Positions 50,530 through 60,780 are shown, counted from the stretch's first letter. The stretch is 64,000 nt of DNA from Pseudomonadota bacterium (GCA_021798915.1 JAJZBM010000002.1:216690-280689), one strand, 5' to 3'. Numbers and translations are program-made. The notes: generated by a model from the letters alone, not told the origin.

Positions 50530-51024
50530 TCAGAGGGGAACGCCGGTCAGGGCGCGGCTGGTGCGAATGGTTTGCAGGGTTTGGACGCGGCTTACGCGTT
50601 CGAGGCCGGTGAGGCGTTCGGTCAATTGATTTTCGTGTGCCGCATCGCGCGCCACGAGTCGCAGCAGGAAATCGACCCCGCCCCGGATCATGTGGCATTC
50701 GCGCACCTCCGGCCAGGCGCCGACGATGGCCTCGAACTCGGTCAGCACCGCTTCCTTCTGGCTGTCGAGGCCGACGATCGCGAAAAACATGATCTGCCAG
50801 CCGAGCCGCTCGGGATCGATATCGGCGTGATAGCCGCGGATGAACCCAGCCTCCTCCAGCCGGCGCACGCGGCGGAGACAGGGCGGCGGCGAAAGCCCGG
50901 TCCGGCTCGCCAGATCGACATTGGTGATGCGGCCATCGGCCTGCAATTCGGCCAGGATGCGGCGGTCGATGGCATCGATCCCCGGCGGCTCGGACTGGGG
51001 CGCATCGAAGGGCGGCGTTTTCAT
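50530..51024 (-). CDS. Lrp/AsnC family transcriptional regulator
   Basis: IDAIDRRILAELQADGRITNVDLASRTGLSPPPCLRRVRRLEEAGFIRGYHADIDP. Confidence 0.93.
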   Translation of the reverse strand: MKTPPFDAPQSEPPGIDAIDRRILAELQADGRITNVDLASRTGLSPPPCLRRVRRLEEAGFIRGYHADIDPERLGWQIMFFAIVGLDSQKEAVLTEFEAIVGAWPEVRECHMIRGGVDFLLRLVARDAAHENQLTERLTGLERVSRVQTLQTIRTSRALTGVPL

Positions 51025-51212
51025 GACGTTTTCATGGCGTCGGCTTTCATCCGAACGCCCGTGGGCGTTTCCTTGTTCGCGCGGTGGCGAAAGAATATTA
51101 CGTTGGCAGCGGAGGGCAAGGGGAAACATCAACCAAAGAGCGTATGATCGCTTGCTTCCGACCCATGCGGCTCGATATTGTCGACGCGCGACAAAAATAG
51201 GCACACGACCGG

Positions 51213-52193
51213 ATGAACGACCCCGTCTCCACCCCCATCACCAGCCCGGTGCTGATCATCGGCGCCGGCCCGGCCGGCTATACCGCGGCGATCTATGCTG
51301 CCCGCGCCGGGCTCGCCCCGGTTCTGGTGCGCGGCCTGCAACCCGGTGGACAGCTCACCATCACGACCGATGTCGAGAATTACCCCGGCTTCGCCGACAT
51401 CGTCCAGGGGCCGTGGCTGATGGAACAGATGGCGGCGCAGGCGGAGAAAATGGGGACGCGCGTGATCGATGACATCATCACCGCGGTCGATTTCACCGCC
51501 GCCCCGTTTTCGGCCAGCGGCGATAGCGGGGCACGCTATCGCGCCGATGCGGTGATCATCGCGACCGGCGCCGAGGCGCGCTGGCTCGGCCTCGACTCCG
51601 AAAAAAAGCTCGCCGGCGCTGGGGTTTCGGCCTGCGCGACCTGTGACGGGTTCTTTTTTCGCGGCAAAAACGTGGTCGTGGTCGGCGGTGGCAATACCGC
51701 CGTCGAGGAGGCGCTGTATCTGACCCATCACGCGCATAGCGTCACCCTGATCCATCGCCGCGACCAGCTCCGCGCCGAGCGCATCCTCCAGGAGCGGCTT
51801 TTCGCCCATCCCAAGGTGCGGCTGGTGTGGAACAGCGTCGTCGAGGAGATTCTCGGCGCCGGCCAGCCGGCAACGGTCGCCGGCGTGCGGCTCCGCGATA
51901 CCGTGACCGGCGCGGTCTCGGACCTGGCGACCGACGGGGTGTTCGTCGCCATCGGTCACACGCCGAACACCGCGATCTTCAAGGGCCAGATCGCGATGGA
52001 CGCGGAGGGGTATATCACCACCACGCCCGGCAGCACGCGCACCTCGCGCGCCGGCGTGTTCGCTGCCGGCGATGTGCAGGACAAACTGTTCCGCCAGGCG
52101 GTCACCGCCGCCGGGACGGGCTGCATGGCGGCGCTGGAGGCGGAAAAATTCCTCGCCGCGCGTCTTGGCGCGCATAGCCAGGCCGCCGCCTGA
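51213..52193 (+). CDS. trxB: Thioredoxin-disulfide reductase
   Basis: VLIIGAGPAGYTAAIYAARAGL...GVSACATCDGFFFRGKNVVVVGGGNTAVEEALYLTHHA...AAGDVQDKLFRQAVTAAGTGCMAALEAEKFL. Confidence 0.96.
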   Translation: MNDPVSTPITSPVLIIGAGPAGYTAAIYAARAGLAPVLVRGLQPGGQLTITTDVENYPGFADIVQGPWLMEQMAAQAEKMGTRVIDDIITAVDFTAAPFSASGDSGARYRADAVIIATGAEARWLGLDSEKKLAGAGVSACATCDGFFFRGKNVVVVGGGNTAVEEALYLTHHAHSVTLIHRRDQLRAERILQERLFAHPKVRLVWNSVVEEILGAGQPATVAGVRLRDTVTGAVSDLATDGVFVAIGHTPNTAIFKGQIAMDAEGYITTTPGSTRTSRAGVFAAGDVQDKLFRQAVTAAGTGCMAALEAEKFLAARLGAHSQAAA

Positions 52194-52324
52194 CGATGGA
52201 ACGCATGCGTGACGGTATGCGAGACGGGGCGCCTGAGCGCGTGAGCCGGCGCGGGATCGGCGGCGAGGGCGGCGGCATTTTGCAAAGCCTCCGGCATGGC
52301 CCCGGCGGCGGGGGGATTTTGACC

Positions 52325-53209
52325 ATGGATTGGGACAAATTGCGGGTGTTTCACGCCGTCGCGGAGGCCGGCAGTTTCACCCATGCGGGGGATACGCTCA
52401 ATCTCAGCCAATCGGCGGTTTCGCGGCAGATTTCGGCGCTGGAGGAGGCGCTGCAAGTGCCGCTGTTCCACCGCCATGCCCGCGGCCTGATCCTCACCGA
52501 ACAGGGGGAAAGCCTCAACCGCACCGTGCGCGAGGTGTTCGCCAAGCTCGCGATGACCGAGGCCCTGCTCACCGAGAGCAAGGAAAAACCGGCCGGGCGG
52601 CTCAAAATCACCACCACCGTCAGCTTTGGATCCTCCTGGCTCGCGCCCCGGCTGCAAAGTTTTCTCGAAGCCTATCCCGATGTCACGGTGAGCCTCCTGC
52701 TCGACGATACCGACCTCGATCTCGCGATGCGCGAGGCCGATGTCGCGATTCGCATGCACCCACCGAAGCAGCCCGATCTGGTGCAGCGCCATCTGATGTC
52801 GATGCATTGGCATGTCTGCGCCTCCCCAGCCTATCTCCAGAAATTCGGCACGCCGCAAAACGTCGACGACCTCGATCAGCACCGGCTGATCCTGTTCGGC
52901 GATTATCATCCGCCGGTCGCCGACATGAACTGGCTGGCGCAGGTCGGGCGGCGCGACGGCAGCCGGCGCAAGCCGCTGCTCGAGGTCAACAGCCTGCACG
53001 CCATGCTGCTCGCCATCCGCTCCGGGCTCGGGATCGGCGCCATGCCCGATTACCTCGCGACCGAAACTGAGGACGTGGTCCGCATCCTGCCGGAGGTGAA
53101 ATCCCCGACCGTCGACGTGTTCTTCGTCTATCCCGAGGAATTGCGCAATTCCAAGCGAGTCGCGGTGTTTCGTGATTTCCTGCTCGCCCGCCTCGCCGAG
53201 ATGGCGTGA
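52325..53209 (+). CDS. LysR-family regulator (VtlR/LsrB-like by context)
   Basis: MDWDKLRVFHAVAEAGSFTHAGDTLNLSQSAVSRQISALEEALQVPLFHRHARGLILTEQGE; trxB neighbour. Confidence 0.9.
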   Translation: MDWDKLRVFHAVAEAGSFTHAGDTLNLSQSAVSRQISALEEALQVPLFHRHARGLILTEQGESLNRTVREVFAKLAMTEALLTESKEKPAGRLKITTTVSFGSSWLAPRLQSFLEAYPDVTVSLLLDDTDLDLAMREADVAIRMHPPKQPDLVQRHLMSMHWHVCASPAYLQKFGTPQNVDDLDQHRLILFGDYHPPVADMNWLAQVGRRDGSRRKPLLEVNSLHAMLLAIRSGLGIGAMPDYLATETEDVVRILPEVKSPTVDVFFVYPEELRNSKRVAVFRDFLLARLAEMA

Positions 53210-53337
53210 GCGCGCGACCGGGCTATGCATTTCGGGCATGGATGCTGCCCTGATTTATCCCTGGCTTCGGAAAGCGAAACCGGCATAGTTCGGAACGCGC
53301 TGCCGCAACCCCTGGTTATGGGCAATGTATGCTCGTC

Positions 53338-53466
53338 AGGGCCTCGCGGCCGCGCCAGTCCGGCCTTCCCGCCGGGTTGCCCGGGCCGACATCCCCCTTC
53401 GTCGTCCGGGTGTGAAGCCTCCCTGTTGACTGCCCCGCCGGGAGAAATCCGGGCGGGGCTTCTTTC
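53338..53466 (+). ncRNA. Candidate sRNA (AbcR-like) downstream of lysR, ending in intrinsic terminator
   Basis: 267-bp intergenic region; hairpin CCCGGGCCGAC-ATCCCCCTTC-GTCGTCCGGG, single-stranded CCTCCCTGTTGAC, then terminator; 5' end approximate (TATGCT at 53328-53333). Confidence 0.45.
53433..53466 (+). terminator. Rho-independent terminator
   Basis: GCCCCGCCGG-GAGAAAT-CCGGGCGGGGC followed by TTCTTT. Confidence 0.8.
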
Positions 53467-53475
53467 CAAGGGCGG

Positions 53476-54024
53476 CTATTTCATATCCATCCCGCCCATA
53501 TCCTTCATATCCCCCATGCCGTCATGGCCATCGCTGCTCTCGTCCGCGTCGCTCGTGGGGCCGCTGGCGCCGGCCTTGAGAACATGCGCCTCGACGATGA
53601 GCGTCCCGGCATGGGCGAAGGTGAGCGAGACCGGAAATGTATCGCCGGGCTTGAGCGGCTTTTGCAGCCCGACCAGCATGATGTGATAGCCGCCGGGCTT
53701 GAACGCCACGCGCTGGCCGGCGGGGATCGGGATGCTGGCGACGTCGAGCATGCGCATCACCCCGCCATCGTTGCGCGTCTGGTGCAGGACCGCGGCGGTC
53801 GCGATCGGGGTGCGGGCATGGGTCAGCGCGTCATCGCCGCCGCGATTGACGATGGTGAGATAGACGACGCTCGACATGCCTTCCTCGGCCGCGGCGCGCG
53901 CCCAGACACGCTGGACGACGATGCCGCCATGGGCGACGGATTGCGCCGGGGCGGCGGGCGGAAACGCCGCCAGGAACGGGGCGGCGAGCAGGAACGGGGC
54001 GAAAAACGCGAGGCGGCGGCGCAT
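53476..54024 (-). CDS. Periplasmic copper chaperone PCu(A)C family
   Basis: VWARAAAEEGMSSVVYLTIVNRGGDDALTHA...MRMLDVASIPIPAGQRVAFKPGGYHIMLVGLQKPLKPGDTFPVSLTFAHAG; Met/His-rich tail. Confidence 0.9.
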   Translation of the reverse strand: MRRRLAFFAPFLLAAPFLAAFPPAAPAQSVAHGGIVVQRVWARAAAEEGMSSVVYLTIVNRGGDDALTHARTPIATAAVLHQTRNDGGVMRMLDVASIPIPAGQRVAFKPGGYHIMLVGLQKPLKPGDTFPVSLTFAHAGTLIVEAHVLKAGASGPTSDADESSDGHDGMGDMKDMGGMDMK

Positions 54025-54140
54025 GGCGGACCTCCCGAGAGGGTGTGGATGGAGGGTTGATCCCTAGCGGCAGGGCAACAGGTTGCCAAGGCTGGGCACG
54101 AAAACTAGACTGGCGTTTTGCGATCGCGAAAGAGTGTCAG

Positions 54141-56219
54141 ATGCGCGAAATTCGCTCCTCCGTCTGTCCGCATGATTGCCCCTCCACCTGCGCGCTCGAG
54201 GTCGAGGTCCATGACGGCGCCCGCATCGGCGCGGTGCGCGGCGCGGCGGCCAACACCTACACCGCCGGAATCGTCTGCGCCAAGGTCGCGCGCTACGCCG
54301 AGCGCACCCACCACCCCGACCGGCTGACCGTGCCGCTGCGCCGCACCGGCCCCAAGGGATCGGGCCAGTTCACGCCGATCACCTGGGACGAGGCGCTCGA
54401 TCGCGTCGCCGGCGCGTTCAGCGAGGCCGCGACCCGCCACGGCGCGGAAGCGGTCTGGCCCTATTACTACGCCGGCACCATGGGCCTCGTGCAGCGTGAC
54501 GGCATCAACCGCCTCCGCCACGTCATGCGCTATTCCCGCCAGCGCACCACCATCTGCACCTATCTCGCCGAATCCGGCTGGGAGGCGGGGGTGGGCAAAA
54601 TCTGGGGGCCGGATCCACGCGAAATGGCGCGCTCGGACCTGATCATCGTCTGGGGGACCAACCCGGTCGCGACCCAGGTCAACGTCATGACCCATATCGC
54701 GCGCGCGCGAAAGGAGCGCGGTGCGAAACTGGTGGTGATCGACCCCTACCGCACCGGCACCGCCGAGGTCGCCGATCTCCATCTCGCCCTCCGCCCCGGC
54801 TCGGACGCGGCGCTGGCCTGCGCGGTCATGCATGTCGCCTTTCGCGATGGCTACGCCGATCGTGCCTACATGGCCCGCTATAGCGATGACCCGGCGCGGC
54901 TGGAGGCCCATCTCGCCAGCCGCGGGCCGGCCTGGGCGGCGCCGATCACCGGGCTCTCGGTCGAGGCGATCGAACATTTCGCCAAACTCTATGGCGAGAC
55001 CGCGCGCGCCTATCTCCGCGTCGGCTACGGGTTTTCGCGTCTGCGCAACGGCGCCGCCAATCTCTTCGCCGTCACCTGTATGCCGACCGTCACCGGCAAA
55101 TGGCGGCACGAGGGCGGCGGCGCGTTCTGGAACAACCGGCACATCTATCATTGGGACAAGACCCTGATCGAGGGGCTGGATGCACGCGACGTGACGATCC
55201 GCGAGATGGATATGAGCCGGATCGGCGCCGTCCTCACCGGCGACCGGAGCGAGCTGGGCGAGGGGCCGGAGGTGCATGCGCTCCTGATCCAGAACACCAA
55301 TCCGGTGACCGTGGCCCCCAATTCCAACCGCGTCCGGCGCGGGTTTTCGCGCGATGATCTCTTCGTCTGCGTCCATGAGCAATTTCTCACCGAGACCGCG
55401 AAATTCGCCGATATCGTGCTGCCGGCAACGATGTTCATGGAGCATGACGACATCTACCAGGCCGGCGGCCACAGCCATATCCAGATCGGCCCGAAGCTGA
55501 TCGACCCGCCGGGGGAATGCCGCTCCAACCATGAGGTGATCTCGGCGCTCGCCGCGCGGCTCGGCGCCCGCCATCCCGGATTTACGATGAGCGCCATGGA
55601 AATGATTGACGCGACGCTGCACGCCTCGGGCTGGCCGGATGCCAAAACCGTGCTGGCCTCGCGCTGGATCGACGCTCAGCCCGATTTCGCGACCAGCCAT
55701 TTCCTCAACGGTTTCGGCCATGCCGACGGCAAATTCCACTTCGCCCCGGACTGGGCGGCGATCGGGCCGAACCACGCGGCGATGCCGCCGCTCCCCGATT
55801 ACATGCCCTCGCCCGAGGACGCGACCGCGGCGCTGCCCTTCCGTCTCGTCGCCGCCCCGGCGCGGCAATTCCTCAACACCACCTTCACCGAGACGCCGAC
55901 TTCGCGCCGGCGCGAGAAGCGCCCGGCGGCGCTGATCCATCCCGAGGACGCGGCCCGGCTCGGCATCACGGATGGCAGCGTGGTGCGGCTCGGCAACGCG
56001 CGTGGCGAGGTGCGCGTCCACGCCCGCCTGTTCGACGGGCTGCAACCCGGCGTCGTCGTCGTCGAGAGTATCTGGCCGAGCACCGATTTCCCGGGCGGGT
56101 TGGGTATCAACGCGCTTACCGGCGATGACGCGGCTCCCCCCAAGGGCGGCGCCGCGTTCCACGATACCGCGATCTGGCTCCGCGCCGAGGCCGCCGCCCT
56201 GCCGCTCGCCGCCGAGTGA
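54141..56219 (+). CDS. Molybdopterin-dependent oxidoreductase (4Fe-4S N-terminus)
   Basis: SSVCPHDCPSTCALEVEVHDG...AGIVCAKVARYAERTHHPDRLTVPLRRTGPKGSGQFTPITWDEAL. Confidence 0.93.
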   Translation: MREIRSSVCPHDCPSTCALEVEVHDGARIGAVRGAAANTYTAGIVCAKVARYAERTHHPDRLTVPLRRTGPKGSGQFTPITWDEALDRVAGAFSEAATRHGAEAVWPYYYAGTMGLVQRDGINRLRHVMRYSRQRTTICTYLAESGWEAGVGKIWGPDPREMARSDLIIVWGTNPVATQVNVMTHIARARKERGAKLVVIDPYRTGTAEVADLHLALRPGSDAALACAVMHVAFRDGYADRAYMARYSDDPARLEAHLASRGPAWAAPITGLSVEAIEHFAKLYGETARAYLRVGYGFSRLRNGAANLFAVTCMPTVTGKWRHEGGGAFWNNRHIYHWDKTLIEGLDARDVTIREMDMSRIGAVLTGDRSELGEGPEVHALLIQNTNPVTVAPNSNRVRRGFSRDDLFVCVHEQFLTETAKFADIVLPATMFMEHDDIYQAGGHSHIQIGPKLIDPPGECRSNHEVISALAARLGARHPGFTMSAMEMIDATLHASGWPDAKTVLASRWIDAQPDFATSHFLNGFGHADGKFHFAPDWAAIGPNHAAMPPLPDYMPSPEDATAALPFRLVAAPARQFLNTTFTETPTSRRREKRPAALIHPEDAARLGITDGSVVRLGNARGEVRVHARLFDGLQPGVVVVESIWPSTDFPGGLGINALTGDDAAPPKGGAAFHDTAIWLRAEAAALPLAAE

Positions 56220-56263
56220 TCCCGAGGGCAATCGGGTAAGAAAGTTAAGGTCAGGGCCGCCGA

Positions 56264-58714
56264 TCAGGCCTGATCGGCGGCGGTCTCCAGGCGCCGCAAC
56301 CGTCCACCGGCGGGTAGCGCCGGCCGCTGGTCGCCGGTGAGCAGGCTCGCGAGCGCATCGGCGGGGGCTGGGCGGCCGAGCAGATAGCCTTGCATTTCGG
56401 CGTTCGATTCCTGTTGCAACAGGTGAAGCTGGGTTTCGGTTTCAACCCCTTCCGCGGTGACATCGAGGGTCAGGCTGCTGGCGAGTGCGACGATCGCCCG
56501 CACGATCGCCATCGCCTCGTCATTCTCGCCGAGCGCCTGAATGAAGGAGCGGTCGATTTTCAATTTGTCGAAGGGGAAGCGGCGAAGATAGCTGAGGCTG
56601 GAATAGCCGGTGCCGAAATCGTCGAGCACGATGCGCAGGCCGAGCGCCTTGAGCGCGGTCAGAGTGGCGAGCGTGCCCTCGGTATCCTCGATCAGCAGGC
56701 TTTCGGTGACTTCGAGTTCGAGCCGGGTCGGCGCGAGGCCGGTCTGGGCAAGAATATCGGTCACCGTCGCAACGAGGTTGCCGGCACGGAGCTGGGCCGG
56801 TGAAATATTGACGGCGATGCGGTGCGGCTGCGGCCAGGCGGCGGCTTCGGCGCAAGCGGTTTCGAGAACCAGGCGGCCGAGCGGCACGATGAGGCCGCTT
56901 TCCTCCGCCAGCGGAATGAAATCGGCCGGCGAGATCGCCCCGTGCTCGGGATGCGGCCAACGCGCCAGCGCCTCGAACCCGGCCAGCGTCGTCCCGTCAT
57001 TCTTGAACAGCGGCTGAAAATGGATGGCGAGCGTCCGCCGCCGGATGGCGAGGCGGAGATCCTGTTCGAGATGCCGGCGGCGCTGCAATTCGGCGTCCAT
57101 CGCCGGATCGAACAGGCGCGCCACACCGCGCCCGGCGCGTTTGGCCGAATAGAGCGCGGTATCGGCGTTTTTCAGCAGCTCGTCGGGGGTCGCGCCATGC
57201 CCAGGATAGAGCGCGATCCCGATGCTGGTGCTGATCTGGGCGAACTGCACGCCGATCTCGAACGGCTCGATCAGGGTCGCGATCACCCGCTGCGCGGTTT
57301 GGCTCGCGCGCTCGGCGTCGGCCCCGACTGGGAGCAGGATGACGAATTCGTCGCCGCCGAGCCGCGCGATGATCTCGGCGCCGCGGGCGGCGGCGCGCAG
57401 CCTTGCTGCGACACGGATCAGCACCTGATCCCCGGTGGGATGGCCATGGAGATCGTTCACCGCTTTGAAGCGGTCGAGATCGAGGGAAAGCAGCGCCAGG
57501 TTCTCGCCGCTCGCCGCCGCGCGGGTGATCGCCGCGGCGATGCGCTCGCGCAACAGGGAGCGGTTGGCAAGGCCGGTGAGCGGATCGTGATGAGCGAGGT
57601 AGTGCAGCCGTTCGGCGGCTTTTTTGCGCTCGGAAATATCGCGGAGTGCGACGACCTTCGCCGATTTTCCGCCATATTCAATGTCACGCGCCAGAACTTC
57701 GACCGGAAGAAGCGCGCCATCGGCGGCACGAAAGACGCATTCCTCGAGTTCGGTCCGGCCAGTGGTGAGGCGCGCCTTCACGTGTTCGACCTCTTCCGCG
57801 GCGGCGAAATCGAGCACCGAGCGGCCGATGATATGCGCCGGCGGCAGGCCGACCATCGTTGTGAAAGCGGCGTTGACGTCGAGGATGATGCCGTCGCGAT
57901 GGATCATCAACCCCTCGAAGGCCGAATCGGCGATCTGGCGCAGACGCCAGGCCTCGGCGAGATCGCGGCGTTCCATGCGGGCGTCGATGACCGCGAGCAT
58001 CAGCCCGGTGAGCAGAATGAGAGTGCTGATCGCGGCCACCGCGATCGCCAGCAGTGCCGGCGTGAACACCGCATCCCCGGGCGCGATGCCGGGGCCGAGC
58101 ACCGGCACCAGCACCACCGCCGTCATGCCGGTGAAATGCATCGCGACGATGGCGAAAGCCAGCAAAACCCCGCCCGCGAGCCGCCCGGCGATGGTCTGCC
58201 AGCGCCCGACGACGAACAGCGCCAGCGCCCCGCTCGCCGCGCCGACGATGATCGCTGCGATGACATAAGGGCGCTGGAACATCACGATGGCGCCGAGACG
58301 CATCGCCATCATGCCGGTGAAATGCATGGCGGTGATGCCGAGGCCGACGATCGCCCCGCCGACCAGGGCGGGCAACGGGTGGCGCGGCGCGGTCAGGAAC
58401 AAGGCGAAACCAGGCAGGGTGCCGAGAATTGCGACGAGGATCGAGAACACCGTCCATGACACGTCATAGGCGACGGACATCCGGGTCTGGAAGGCGAGCA
58501 TGGCGACGAAATGGAGCGCCCAGACGCCGCTTCCGAACGAGAATGTCGCCGCGATGGCCCAGAAGGCGCGGTTCGTGCCGGCGTTTTTCATCGCGCGCGT
58601 GAGCATGGCGACGACGGTTGCGCAGGCGATGGCACAGATCAGAACGGCCAAAGCCACCAGCCTGGGGTCGTGCCGCTGCGTCAGACACGTGAAAATCTGC
58701 ACCATCGAAATCAC
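56264..58714 (-). CDS. MHYT-PAS-GGDEF-EAL cyclic-di-GMP enzyme
   Basis: MHFTGM repeats in TM N-terminus; PAS; ARLGGDEFVILLPV; FEALARWPHPEHGAISPADFIPLAEESGLIVPLG. Confidence 0.93.
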   Translation of the reverse strand: MISMVQIFTCLTQRHDPRLVALAVLICAIACATVVAMLTRAMKNAGTNRAFWAIAATFSFGSGVWALHFVAMLAFQTRMSVAYDVSWTVFSILVAILGTLPGFALFLTAPRHPLPALVGGAIVGLGITAMHFTGMMAMRLGAIVMFQRPYVIAAIIVGAASGALALFVVGRWQTIAGRLAGGVLLAFAIVAMHFTGMTAVVLVPVLGPGIAPGDAVFTPALLAIAVAAISTLILLTGLMLAVIDARMERRDLAEAWRLRQIADSAFEGLMIHRDGIILDVNAAFTTMVGLPPAHIIGRSVLDFAAAEEVEHVKARLTTGRTELEECVFRAADGALLPVEVLARDIEYGGKSAKVVALRDISERKKAAERLHYLAHHDPLTGLANRSLLRERIAAAITRAAASGENLALLSLDLDRFKAVNDLHGHPTGDQVLIRVAARLRAAARGAEIIARLGGDEFVILLPVGADAERASQTAQRVIATLIEPFEIGVQFAQISTSIGIALYPGHGATPDELLKNADTALYSAKRAGRGVARLFDPAMDAELQRRRHLEQDLRLAIRRRTLAIHFQPLFKNDGTTLAGFEALARWPHPEHGAISPADFIPLAEESGLIVPLGRLVLETACAEAAAWPQPHRIAVNISPAQLRAGNLVATVTDILAQTGLAPTRLELEVTESLLIEDTEGTLATLTALKALGLRIVLDDFGTGYSSLSYLRRFPFDKLKIDRSFIQALGENDEAMAIVRAIVALASSLTLDVTAEGVETETQLHLLQQESNAEMQGYLLGRPAPADALASLLTGDQRPALPAGGRLRRLETAADQA

Positions 58715-58828
58715 CGCGCCCAGAAAACGTCACTTTGGTCTGGAGTAGAATATAAAATAGAGATCAATTTATAGTTAATAAACGATAGAGCGGCATCCCG
58801 GGCCGCTGCCGCCGCGCGGGGGGAATGT

Positions 58829-58859
58829 GGGCGCCCGAAGCGATCGGCCTCGGGCGCCC
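58829..58859 (-). other. Strong hairpin GGGCGCCCGA...TCGGGCGCCC downstream of MFS gene
   Basis: Perfect 10-bp stem, 11-nt loop, just after the MFS stop; no U-tract. Confidence 0.6.
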
Positions 58860-58865
58860 GCCACC

Positions 58866-60491
58866 TCAGCTATGGATATCGACCCCCTTGGTTTCGTGCA
58901 GGAACAGCGCCGCGACGATGGCGTTGACCGCGGCGACGATGATCGGGAACCACAGCCCATAATAGATATCGCCCGACCAGGCGACCATCGCCGTCGCCAG
59001 GAGCGGCAGGATGCCGCCGAACCAGCCATTGCCGATGTGATACGGGAGCGACATCGAGGTATAGCGGATCTTGGCCGGGAACAATTCCACGAGATAGGCG
59101 GCGATCGGGCCGTAGATCATGCCGACATAGGCCAGCATGATCCACAGCCAAAGGATGGCGAGCGGCCAGTTGACCTTGGCCGGATCGGCCTTGGGTTTAT
59201 AGCCGGCGGCGGCGAGGGCGGCATTGATCTTGGCGGTATCGGCGCCCTCGATCGCCGTCGTCCCGATCGTCGTCACCACCGCCTTTCCGGCCATGGCTGG
59301 CAGGGATTTGAATGAAAGCCCGCTTTTGGTGAGCAGATCCTTGACTTTGTCGCAGGCGGTGAATTGCGACCAGGGGCCGACGAAGACGTGGAAATTGCAG
59401 TCCTCGGCGGCGACCGTGATCGGCGTCGCCGCCTGGAAGGCGACCAGATCGGGGTTGACCGCGCTGCTGAGAGCGTGAAACAGCGGCAGCAGGGTCAGCG
59501 CCGAGAGCACGCAGGAGGCGATCATCAGCTTGAGCCGGCCGATGCGATCGGAAAGCCAGCCGAAAAACACCAGGGTCGGTGTGCCGAGGACGAGCTGAAG
59601 CCCGACCATCAAATAGGCGAGTTTATAGTCGAGATGCAGCGTGATGGTGAGAAAGAAGAGCGCATAGAACTGCGCCGTGTACCAGATCACACCTTCACCA
59701 GAGCATGTGCCGAAAAGAGCCAGAAGCACGTATTTATTATTGGGGTAATGAAAGAAGCTTTCGGTGAGCGGGGCAGGAGAACGCCGATTTTCTTCCTTGA
59801 TCCGCAGAAAAACCGGGCTTTCATTGAGTTTGAGACGGATATAAAGCGAAAGAAGCAGCAAGATGAGTGAGATCAGGAAAGGAATGCGCCAGCCCCAGGC
59901 GGTGAAATCGGCCGGAGAGAAGGTTTCGCGGCAGATAAAAATCACGATCAGCGAGAGCAAAAGGCCGAGTGTGCCGGTGGTCTGGATCCAGCTCGTCGCA
60001 TAGCCACGGCCATTGGGCTTGGCGTGTTCGGCGACATAGGTCGCGGCGCCGCCATATTCGCCGCCGAGGGCGAGGCCCTGGAGCAGCCGCAGCGCGACCA
60101 GGATGATCGGTGACGCCCAGCCGATGGAGGCGAAAGTCGGCATCAGCCCGGTGCCGAAGGTCGCGAGACCCATCACCAGGATGGTGACCAGGAAGGTGTA
60201 TTTGCGCCCCACCAGATCGCCGATGCGCCCGAACACCAGGGCGCCGAAGGGGCGGATCATGAAGCCGACGGCGTAGGTCGCAAAGGCCGAGAGCAGGGCC
60301 GCGGTGTCGTTGCCCTTGGGGAAGAAGAGTCCGGCGAAAAATGGCGCCAAGGTCGCGAAAATAAAGAAATCGTACCATTCGAACACGGTGCCGAGCGAAG
60401 ACGCAAAGATGACTTTGCGCTCCTCGGCCTTGGTGACCGGGGTGAGGCCGGAAAGACCGGCGGTCCCACGCGGGGCTGCGGCATAGCTCAT
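58866..60491 (-). CDS. MHS-family MFS transporter with large extracytoplasmic insert
   Basis: SSLGTVFEWYDFFIFATLAPFFAGLFFP...MIRPFGALVFGRIGDLVGRKYTFLVTI...LQGLALGGEYGGAATYVAEH. Confidence 0.92.
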   Translation of the reverse strand: MSYAAAPRGTAGLSGLTPVTKAEERKVIFASSLGTVFEWYDFFIFATLAPFFAGLFFPKGNDTAALLSAFATYAVGFMIRPFGALVFGRIGDLVGRKYTFLVTILVMGLATFGTGLMPTFASIGWASPIILVALRLLQGLALGGEYGGAATYVAEHAKPNGRGYATSWIQTTGTLGLLLSLIVIFICRETFSPADFTAWGWRIPFLISLILLLLSLYIRLKLNESPVFLRIKEENRRSPAPLTESFFHYPNNKYVLLALFGTCSGEGVIWYTAQFYALFFLTITLHLDYKLAYLMVGLQLVLGTPTLVFFGWLSDRIGRLKLMIASCVLSALTLLPLFHALSSAVNPDLVAFQAATPITVAAEDCNFHVFVGPWSQFTACDKVKDLLTKSGLSFKSLPAMAGKAVVTTIGTTAIEGADTAKINAALAAAGYKPKADPAKVNWPLAILWLWIMLAYVGMIYGPIAAYLVELFPAKIRYTSMSLPYHIGNGWFGGILPLLATAMVAWSGDIYYGLWFPIIVAAVNAIVAALFLHETKGVDIHS

Positions 60492-60780
60492 GGTGTTCTG
60501 TTCCTCCCATCTCGCGGATCGGAATTTGGTTCCGATCGATTGCCCATCGGCATTGGGTGCCGACCGATTGGTTGACCGAGTGACCGATTATCCGGTCGCG
60601 GTGGTCCCGCAACCGTCATCCTTGCGCATCTTTTATCCACTGCCCAGCCGGAATCCAGATATTTCACACCTGCGGCCGGTCAGCACCGCTGACGCATCGC
60701 GCCGCCATTGCCGCCCCGCCCCCGCTCGGGCAGAGTTTGCCCAACGAAACCGGCGCTTGGCCGGGGAGGGAGAAAACACC

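Noticed and set aside
54105-56231. 708-aa minus ORF opposite molybdopterin oxidoreductase
   Set aside because: Antisense shadow ORF.
56822-58459. 545-aa + ORF opposite MHYT-GGDEF-EAL gene
   Set aside because: Antisense shadow ORF with His/Arg/Glu-rich low complexity.
60629-60640. DnaA-box-like TTATCCACT near 60632
   Set aside because: Single imperfect site with no cluster or AT-rich unwinding element; not evidence of an origin.
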